The translations under genes were made by a program, and so were the position numbers. Below are positions 6,521 to 10,866 of a DNA stretch of 10,866 bases, one piece after another. Numbering within the stretch: position 1 is the first letter of the stretch; each line of letters opens with the position of its first letter. Origin of the DNA: Nitrososphaerota archaeon (GTDB taxonomy: Archaea; Thermoproteota; Nitrososphaeria; Nitrososphaerales; Gagatemarchaeaceae); contig VBPQ01000073.1 of NCBI GenBank assembly GCA_005877185.1, forward strand, positions 1-10,866. The letters are read 5' to 3'. The notes under the pieces are model-generated. The model worked only from the letters and a program-made list of their open reading frames with translations, made no database searches and was not told where the DNA came from.

Positions 6521-7155
6521 AGGAGATTCAGCGGATTGCCGGGTTCAGAAGAATATTCAGAGAAGCCTCGAGGGGGAGGGGTTTGGCCTCCTCACTGGTC
6601 GACACCTTCAGGCTCAGCAGGGACCCATCCGAGAAGGATGTAGCGAGGCTGGTGCTTCTCGGAATTCCCGCGAAGAATGCGCTGAACCGACTCCTGGAGT
6701 CGGAGGAGACAGGGATGAAATCGCTCGTCACCTACGTCGCCTCCGAGAGCGGGTTAAGTGCGAGAGACGCGGGGAGGAGGGCGGAGAGGCTCTCGGTCAC
6801 CTTTGAAAGGTGGGCGAGGCTCAAGGAGAGGAGGAGACTCGAGCAGAGGGTCCTTGAGCTGAGGGGGCACATGGTCTCCGCGATTCTGGGCCCTGTCATG
6901 GCCTTTCTGTCATCGCTGGCGCCATTTGTCATGTCGTTTCAGTTCCTCTCGGCGGCTCCAGCCCCGTCCGGCGGATTCGTGGTGTATGCGGCCTTTGCGA
7001 TGACGATTGCGAGTTCAGCCTTTCTCGGCTCTTTCTTCTCAACACGGAGGAGATACATCGACCCTGTAGTGGCGGGAATCACCTTCGCGGTGGCCCTCCA
7101 GATGACCGCTCCTATTGCGAACGTTCCGCCGCCGAGCTTGTGGGCGATTAAATAA
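6517..7155 (+). CDS. Pilus platform membrane protein, second T2SSF half (TadC-like), non-canonical CTG start proposed
   Basis: The frame encodes a cytoplasmic helical T2SSF-like region (FRRIFREASRGRGLASSLVD, then VLLGIPAKNALNRLLESEE). The segment LELRGHMVSAILGPVMAFLS, typical of the C-terminal half of archaeal FlaJ/TadC platforms, follows, with three membrane helices at about 119-142, 152-174 and 181-201. The frame is open back to 6442 but contains no ATG, GTG or TTG before the TTG at 6583, which would cut into the conserved region. CTG at 6517 overlaps the previous stop (CTGA) and lies 8 nt after AAGGAGG (6502-6508), so I use it, giving 212 residues. Alternatives are the TTG at 6583 (190 residues), or a frameshift that would fuse it with the previous gene into one two-domain platform protein. 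Confidence 0.75.
   Translation: MKEIQRIAGFRRIFREASRGRGLASSLVDTFRLSRDPSEKDVARLVLLGIPAKNALNRLLESEETGMKSLVTYVASESGLSARDAGRRAERLSVTFERWARLKERRRLEQRVLELRGHMVSAILGPVMAFLSSLAPFVMSFQFLSAAPAPSGGFVVYAAFAMTIASSAFLGSFFSTRRRYIDPVVAGITFAVALQMTAPIANVPPPSLWAIK
7147..7155 (+). promoter_or_regulatory. TATA-like box for the small pilin candidate
   Basis: ATTAAATAA lies over the stop of the second T2SSF gene. Its centre is 25 bp before the TTG at 7176, so a leaderless transcript beginning at or next to that TTG is predicted. A dedicated promoter within the operon would allow high expression of a major filament subunit. Confidence 0.55.
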
Positions 7156-7175
7156 CTTGATCACATACTTTTCCG

Positions 7176-7373
7176 TTGATTATCACGGCGTTCCGAAACG
7201 CGGCCCAGCTGATAGAAGAAGCACTGCTACTCTCTGTCGCCCTAGTGGCCCTATCCCTCCTGGTCGGGGGGATAGAGTCGATACTCAAGGAGAGCGCGAA
7301 CTTCACCACAGGCATCTGGAACGCGATCTCTTCGGCGATCAGCGGCATATTCGGCCTGAGCTTCCACTGGTGA
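7176..7373 (+). CDS. 65-residue small pilin candidate (Flp-like or VirB2/CedA1-like)
   Basis: The protein reads MIITAFRNAAQLIEEALLLS, then a hydrophobic helix to about residue 33. A short loop follows, and then an amphipathic/hydrophobic C-terminal helix (GIWNAISSAISGIFG). Cleavage after Ala9 would leave A-Q-L-I-E with Glu at mature position 5, as in Flp pilins (ATAIEYGL), which are also only about 50-70 residues and encoded beside tad genes. Alternatively its two hydrophobic segments resemble VirB2/CedA1 conjugation-type pilins, which fits the HerA/VirB4-like neighbour. The TTG start sits 25 bp after a TATA-like box, so the mRNA would be leaderless. Its TGA overlaps the GTG of the downstream ATPase. 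It is the best candidate for the major filament subunit; which family is unresolved. Confidence 0.68.
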   Translation: MIITAFRNAAQLIEEALLLSVALVALSLLVGGIESILKESANFTTGIWNAISSAISGIFGLSFHW

Positions 7374-9127
7374 GGAGACTGGGGCAAGAAGGAGTCCTCT
7401 CCAGGCTCAGCTGGAGGCTGCGCCCTTCAGAGACGATAAGGGTCGATTCGATCAGAATTCGCGGCTCAAAGTACCTCGCGCTGACCCGCGGGGGGAGCCA
7501 GAGGCTGCTCGCCCTCATGCGAATCAACCTCGAAGAGGAGGAAGAGGAGACAAAGCTTGACTACTCGGGCGCAATCCGGCTGACGATTCACCAGCAGAGG
7601 ATGAAGGGACTCTTCGAGGGGCTGCACAAGTCCGGGGTGCCCTTTCTGTATATCACGATGATGACGCCGATGAAGACAAAGGAGGAAGGGGGGGAGGAAG
7701 GGGCAGCATTCGAGTTCGACCTCGTGGTGGGGACTTGGGTCGATGGAAAGGAGAAGTCCCTCGAAGCTTCATTCACTGAGCTGGAGCAGAGGGCGAACGT
7801 CTTGGCCGCCACCCTTTCGGTCGCGATACCGAACTCCTCGGTGAGGAGACTGAACAGGGCAGGGTTGAGCGAGTTCGTCAACTCCCTCCTTTTACCCGGA
7901 GAGCCTAATTTGCCGCAGGTCGGAAACGCCTCGGCGGTGAGCAGTCTGGAGACATTCGAGGCGAGGAACCCGATGATATCCAGAGGCGGCGTGTCGCCCG
8001 AGTTCTACCTTCCGAACTCGTCGGAGTCGGGGCGGGGGGGTCTTCTTTTGGGGAACGTGAGAACACGTGGGGGTCAATTCCACGAGTTCAGGCTGGGGGT
8101 CGAGGACCTTCGACAACACGTTGCGATACTCGGGATGACGGGCGCGGGGAAGTCGACGACGGCAGCCGCCTTGGTGGGGCAGATCGCAGAGCTGGGACTC
8201 CCCGTGATGGTGATGGATTGGCACAACGAGTATGGGGCGACACTCTCGAGGATAGGCGGGAGGGTGCTCTCCCCGACAAGGGACGACTTCACGCTAAACC
8301 CACTCGAGGGGAGCGGGCTTGTCGACCCGACCGAGCACATCGAAATGGTGACGGACATCTTCGCAGACATCTACAGGTTCACCCACCCACAGTCGTTCAT
8401 GTTCAGGAACGCGTTGCAAAAGTGTCTGGGCGAGGCGGGTGAGGAGGAGATACCAAGCCTCTCGTCCCTTGTGAAGACGATAGAGGCCTACCCCCTGAGA
8501 AGCGCGTACGACAACGAGACGAAGGTCGCTCTCCTAAGGCGTCTGGTCCCTCTCACCCAGGGACAGGCCGGCAAGGCGCTGGATGGTCCGGGGACTTTCA
8601 CCGTCGATGACCTGCTAGACAAAGCCCTCTGCATCGAGTTGGGCGACCTGCGAGACACTCAGACGCGAACAATCTTCATGGACGTGCTTCTGAAGATGAT
8701 CTACGAGCACAGAATTTCGAGGAGGGGTGGACTCGAGCACGTAATCTTGGTCGAGGAGGCGCGAAACGTCGTCCCCGCACGAAGAGAAGAGGACCCGCCG
8801 GCGGTTGGCGAGCGGATGGTCTCCGAGCTTCGAAAGTTCGGAGAGGCGATGATCTTCGTCGCACAGTTTCCGACACAGGTCTCCTCCGAGGTCATCAAGA
8901 ACTCGGGAGTCCGAATCGTCCACAAGGTGGCGTGGATGGAGGACCTCAAACTCATCGGCTCCTCTCTTAACCTCACCCCCGATCAGCAGAGTTACATCGC
9001 GGAACTGAAGGTCGGAGAAGCCGTGGTCAGCCTCTCCCGTATCCAGAGGCCGATTCTGGTTCAGGTGAACGCCGAGTCTGTCCTGGCGGAGGAGAGGAGC
9101 GACATCAACTCGGCGGCTGAGTCGTAG
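7370..9127 (+). CDS. HerA/VirB4-type P-loop ATPase
   Basis: This 585-residue ATPase belongs to the HerA/FtsK/VirB4 superfamily, which includes DNA pumps and conjugation ATPases. Walker A is GMTGAGKST (255-263). It is followed by VMDWHNEYG (the Asp-Trp-His-Asn-Glu at 283-287 is typical of HerA-like proteins), NPLEG, Walker B VILVEEARN with Glu462/Glu463, AQFPTQ (498-503), and an Arg-finger-like GVRIVHKV with Arg515. The first about 230 residues are a non-ATPase region with an acidic Glu stretch (EEEEEE around residue 57), comparable in position to the N-terminal domain of VirB4/CedB. GTG at 7370 overlaps the stop of the small pilin gene (GTGA); a longer frame upstream would overlap that gene. 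Coupling to the pilin suggests a role in filament or DNA transport rather than HerA-NurA repair, and no NurA is seen. Confidence 0.88.
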   Translation: MRRLGQEGVLSRLSWRLRPSETIRVDSIRIRGSKYLALTRGGSQRLLALMRINLEEEEEETKLDYSGAIRLTIHQQRMKGLFEGLHKSGVPFLYITMMTPMKTKEEGGEEGAAFEFDLVVGTWVDGKEKSLEASFTELEQRANVLAATLSVAIPNSSVRRLNRAGLSEFVNSLLLPGEPNLPQVGNASAVSSLETFEARNPMISRGGVSPEFYLPNSSESGRGGLLLGNVRTRGGQFHEFRLGVEDLRQHVAILGMTGAGKSTTAAALVGQIAELGLPVMVMDWHNEYGATLSRIGGRVLSPTRDDFTLNPLEGSGLVDPTEHIEMVTDIFADIYRFTHPQSFMFRNALQKCLGEAGEEEIPSLSSLVKTIEAYPLRSAYDNETKVALLRRLVPLTQGQAGKALDGPGTFTVDDLLDKALCIELGDLRDTQTRTIFMDVLLKMIYEHRISRRGGLEHVILVEEARNVVPARREEDPPAVGERMVSELRKFGEAMIFVAQFPTQVSSEVIKNSGVRIVHKVAWMEDLKLIGSSLNLTPDQQSYIAELKVGEAVVSLSRIQRPILVQVNAESVLAEERSDINSAAES

Positions 9128-9651
9128 TGTGTGGTCCAGTCAGTCCAGCTGACGACCCGTGGACTTCGCCTCGACTTGTACCCCGCCGCAATCGCCCTGG
9201 CCACCTCCCGAGGCGTGGATTGGCTGGTGTCGAACTCACGAACTCTTGACGCACCGAAGGATCGCAGAGAGGCGGAGAGCGAGACTCCAATCAGCTCAGC
9301 TTCGAGATTCTCCCGCAGATGGTCGCCTCGATATCCTCTCGCCAAGAGCCTCTCCTTGAGGATCCTCGGGTCGCATCTTAGGACCGCGACGTAGTCGATT
9401 CCTTCGCCTCTGAAGAGGTCGGGCAGGAGGTGGCCGTGGAAGACGACACCGCTCCGGACTCTCTCTCGAAGAGACCGGCTGAGGCGTTCGGTGTCTACGA
9501 CCACCGACCCGTTAACCCGCTCTACGCATCCAAGCTCTAGGGCGAGCACGTTTAGATTCTGTGAGGCGAAACCCAGCAAATCGGCCAGTTCAGCTGCAAT
9601 GCTCTTCTTGCCGGTGCCAGGCGTCCCCGTGACACCCAGCAGTTGCTTCAT
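9061..9651 (-). CDS. Fap7/AK6-like adenylate kinase (putative NMP kinase/ATPase, ribosome maturation)
   Basis: Family members (Fap7, hCINAP, archaeal putative adenylate kinase) bind ATP and AMP and assist late small-subunit ribosome assembly. The 196-residue product starts MKQLLGVTGTPGTGKKS with a P-loop at 9-17. It then has VVDTERLSRSLRERV and VVFHGHLLPDLF (substrate-binding area), LRCDPRILKERLLARGY and LRENLEAELIGV (lid and following helix), all family hallmarks. The P-loop is odd: Lys15 is followed by Lys16, and Ser comes one place later than in GKS/T. The ATG at 9651 puts the P-loop near the N-terminus as usual; a longer frame upstream adds no conserved residues. Its 3' end overlaps the convergent HerA-like gene by 67 bp. 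It follows the cupredoxin gene after 59 nt on the same strand. Confidence 0.88.
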   Translation of the reverse strand: MKQLLGVTGTPGTGKKSIAAELADLLGFASQNLNVLALELGCVERVNGSVVVDTERLSRSLRERVRSGVVFHGHLLPDLFRGEGIDYVAVLRCDPRILKERLLARGYRGDHLRENLEAELIGVSLSASLRSFGASRVREFDTSQSTPREVARAIAAGYKSRRSPRVVSWTDWTTHYDSAAELMSLLSSARTDSAFT

Positions 9652-9710
9652 CAAGGAGACTTCAACGGAATCGAACAGAGGTCGGAGATAGAGAAACTCA
9701 TCGGCCGCTG

Positions 9711-10148
9711 CTAGCTGTGAGCCTTGACTATTACCGTTCCCTTCATCCAGGTGGGGTGGAGATTGCAAAAGTAGTTGTAGGTTCCGGGAACCATAAAAGT
9801 GTAGCTGGAGGTTTTGCCGGCGCCGATTAATGCTGAGGCGCTGCCGAACGCCGTTGGTGAGGCGGTCGCGTTCACTACTGTGTGATCGGTCGTGTCTTGG
9901 TTAGTCCAGACGACCGTGTTGTTCACACCTATTACCACGGTTATTGTCGAGGGCTGAAAGTTGAGGCTTTGGTCTGCTGCGACACCGTTTGGCATCACTA
10001 CAGTGACAGTCGTAATCGTTGGGCCCGGGTTGTAGAGGAAGAAGTAAGCCAGACCTACGACGATTATGACCACAACCACGGCGATCCCAATCCACTTCGT
10101 GGCGCCTGATTTGGCGGCCGCCGTCGTGGGTACACTTCCGGTAGTCAA
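9711..10148 (-). CDS. Membrane-anchored small blue copper protein (cupredoxin, plastocyanin-like)
   Basis: This protein would carry electrons on the outer face of the cell membrane. The 145-residue product has a cytoplasmic N-terminus, one membrane helix (about 19-39, IGIAVVVVIIVVGLAYFF), a short linker and a cupredoxin domain. The four type 1 copper ligands are visible: His89 in TTDHTVV, Cys128, His131 and Met135 in FCNLHPTWMKG. The preceding PGTYNYFC is the usual strand. TTG at 10148 is the only start available, since a TAG lies two codons upstream and no ATG or GTG follows before the helix. Similar anchored cupredoxins are abundant in Nitrososphaeria, where they serve the copper-based respiratory chain. 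That link is inference. Confidence 0.93.
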   Translation of the reverse strand: MTTGSVPTTAAAKSGATKWIGIAVVVVIIVVGLAYFFLYNPGPTITTVTVVMPNGVAADQSLNFQPSTITVVIGVNNTVVWTNQDTTDHTVVNATASPTAFGSASALIGAGKTSSYTFMVPGTYNYFCNLHPTWMKGTVIVKAHS

Positions 10149-10240
10149 GAACTACTCGCTGCTAAGGCCCCTGATTACCCGCTTTTACGCGTTGCTCATT
10201 CTATTCGTGGGGGGAAATTTCATCATGCCAGGGGTGAGGA
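10149..10240 (-). promoter_or_regulatory. Intergenic region upstream of the cupredoxin gene
   Basis: Only a weak AT-rich GCGTAAAAGC (minus strand, about 10190-10181) lies at a plausible TATA distance from the TTG at 10148. I see no hairpin or Shine-Dalgarno motif that would decide the matter. The cupredoxin may be read through from the upstream small gene. Confidence 0.2.
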
Positions 10241-10420
10241 CTAACCAGGCAGTCTTACGGGGATGCCAAGGTAAGTTGTCAGGAGGAATAAGACAGGCAC
10301 CGCTATGATTGGTGCTATGAGCAGAATCCAGAACACGAGCTTCAGGAGTTGCCTGATCAAGACCTCGAGCTGTGCCATATTTCTTGGAATCGTTATCTTC
10401 TTCAGGAAGTCCAGAAACAC
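10241..10420 (-). CDS. 59-residue single-pass membrane protein, unidentified
   Basis: From GTG at 10420 the frame reads MFLDFLKKITIPRNMAQLEV, continues with an amphipathic segment (LIRQLLKL), then a strong membrane helix (VFWILLIAPIIAVPVLFLL), and ends IPVRLPG at a TAG. The GTG lies about 26 bp after a TATA-like box, predicting a leaderless mRNA. A TAG lies just upstream in frame, so the start cannot move further up; ATG at 10378 is an alternative that gives 45 residues. Basic residues before the helix predict the N-terminus inside. I recognise no family. It sits upstream of the cupredoxin gene on the same strand, separated by 92 bp, and could be co-transcribed. Confidence 0.6.
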   Translation of the reverse strand: MFLDFLKKITIPRNMAQLEVLIRQLLKLVFWILLIAPIIAVPVLFLLTTYLGIPVRLPG

Positions 10421-10442
10421 GACCGACTACCGTCTCTCTCAA

Positions 10443-10450
10443 CTATTAAG
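10443..10450. promoter_or_regulatory. Near-palindromic TATA-like box between divergent genes
   Basis: CTATTAAG reads CTTAATAG on the other strand, so it resembles a TATA box in both directions. It lies about 26 bp before the GTG at 10420 on the minus strand and about 31 bp before the ATG at 10478 on the plus strand. It could drive both genes with very short or no leaders. Confidence 0.45.
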
Positions 10451-10477
10451 ATTTTGCGAAGCCTCGTCGAGGAACCG

Positions 10478-10866
10478 ATGAGGCTTGCTAACTCACAAGT
10501 CGGCCCATCCAAAGCAGCAAAGGTGGGGATTCACCTCTACTCGCTGTACTACGTCGACTCGTCTAGCATGACAAACCTGGTCGGGCAGGAGTTCCTTTAC
10601 GTTCACGACGCATTCGAGAGGGCCTACAGGAATCTTCTCTCCGATATTGGGACGAGGATAACAAGTGCAGACTACCAGAGTCCGGCTGCGAGAAGCGTGC
10701 TCCTCGAGGCCGACGCGAATTATGCGCGAGCCATCACACTGGCAGGGGAGGGGCGGTTCCAAAACGCCACCATCTTTCTTAGCGAGGCCGCTTCGACCCT
10801 GAGCCAGGCGAACTCCATCGAACGAACCTACGTCGCGAGCGTGTCAACATCTCAGAGCAGTTCGCT
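10478..10866 (+). CDS. Partial 5' end of an unidentified helical protein
   Basis: The frame is open from ATG 10478 to the window end (129 codons) and continues outside. It begins MRLANSQVGPSKAAKVGIHL, followed by SLYYVDSSSMTNLVGQEFLY and a long mainly helical, Ala/Ser/Glu-rich region (ARSVLLEADANYARAITLAG, ATIFLSEAASTLSQAN). No N-terminal signal or membrane helix is visible, and there are no Cys. The regular Ala/Leu spacing suggests helical-hairpin or coiled-coil repeats, but no defined family is recognised. GAGG lies 5 nt before the ATG, and a TATA-like box lies about 31 bp upstream. An in-frame TTG at 10454 would sit inside the promoter and is less likely. Confidence 0.65.
   Translation, partial: MRLANSQVGPSKAAKVGIHLYSLYYVDSSSMTNLVGQEFLYVHDAFERAYRNLLSDIGTRITSADYQSPAARSVLLEADANYARAITLAGEGRFQNATIFLSEAASTLSQANSIERTYVASVSTSQSSS

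Noticed and set aside
7115..7369. Longer version of the HerA-like ATPase starting at 7115
   Set aside because: The extension overlaps the end of the T2SSF gene and the whole small pilin gene in another frame and looks non-coding. GTG 7370 gives the GTGA coupling seen elsewhere in the locus.
4371..7373. Archaellum operon
   Set aside because: No archaellin, FlaF/G/H or other archaellum accessory genes are visible, and the platform protein is split. A Tad/type IV pilus-like system fits better.
7370..9127. Assignment as the HerA repair helicase working with NurA
   Set aside because: No NurA, Mre11 or Rad50 gene is nearby, and the gene is coupled to a pilin-like gene. The superfamily call is kept, the repair role is not.
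10185..10442. 85-codon open frame on the minus strand
   Set aside because: It is in a different frame from the 59-residue membrane protein, has non-coding-like composition, and starts inside the predicted TATA box. The membrane-protein frame explains the region better.
1..10866. CRISPR arrays, tRNA or rRNA genes, insertion sequences
   Set aside because: I saw no regularly spaced repeats, tRNA cloverleaf, rRNA-like stretch or transposase motif in the window.

Overview
The window is archaeal. It encodes a deoxyhypusine synthase, a transcription factor B (TFB), a Fap7/AK6-type adenylate kinase and a type IV pilus-like ATPase. Several genes start about 25 bp downstream of AT-rich TATA-like boxes with little or no leader. 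The DNA is G+C-rich, and a membrane-anchored small blue copper protein is present. Together these suggest the TACK group, most plausibly Nitrososphaeria (Thaumarchaeota). That placement is inference; there is no rRNA or other decisive marker here.

Layout. At the left edge, on the minus strand, are the start of an unidentified membrane protein (1-94) and deoxyhypusine synthase (153-1103). A divergent intergenic region separates the latter from TFB on the plus strand (1291-2295). The middle of the window (2255-9127) is one locus built around a divergent promoter at about 4232-4370. Leftward from it runs a tightly coupled operon of five small, mostly pilin-like or single-TM proteins (4231 to 2255). 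Rightward run a GspE/TadA/VirB11-type secretion ATPase, two half-size T2SSF (TadB/TadC-like) membrane proteins, a 65-residue Flp- or VirB2/CedA1-like small pilin candidate with its own promoter, and a 585-residue HerA/VirB4-type ATPase. To the right, on the minus strand, are a Fap7-like kinase (9061-9651), a cupredoxin (9711-10148) and a 59-residue membrane protein (10241-10420). A near-palindromic TATA region separates the last from a truncated plus-strand gene (10478 to the window end).

How it works together. The secretion ATPase and the two T2SSF proteins would form the assembly motor and inner-membrane platform of a type IV-like filament. The left operon would supply minor pilins and priming subunits, and the 65-residue protein is a candidate major subunit. 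Co-occurrence with a HerA/VirB4-like ATPase, translationally coupled to the small pilin candidate, is the most interesting point. It resembles a merger of a Tad-like pilus with components of archaeal DNA-transfer machines (Ced-like). DNA transfer is a hypothesis; pilus or adhesion machinery is the conservative reading.

Two genes in this locus, the second T2SSF half and one pilin-like gene, have no ATG, GTG or TTG start that includes their whole conserved region. Each has a GGAGG motif exactly 8 nt before a possible non-standard start (CTG and ACG). They are either non-canonical starts, frameshift sites or sequencing errors.
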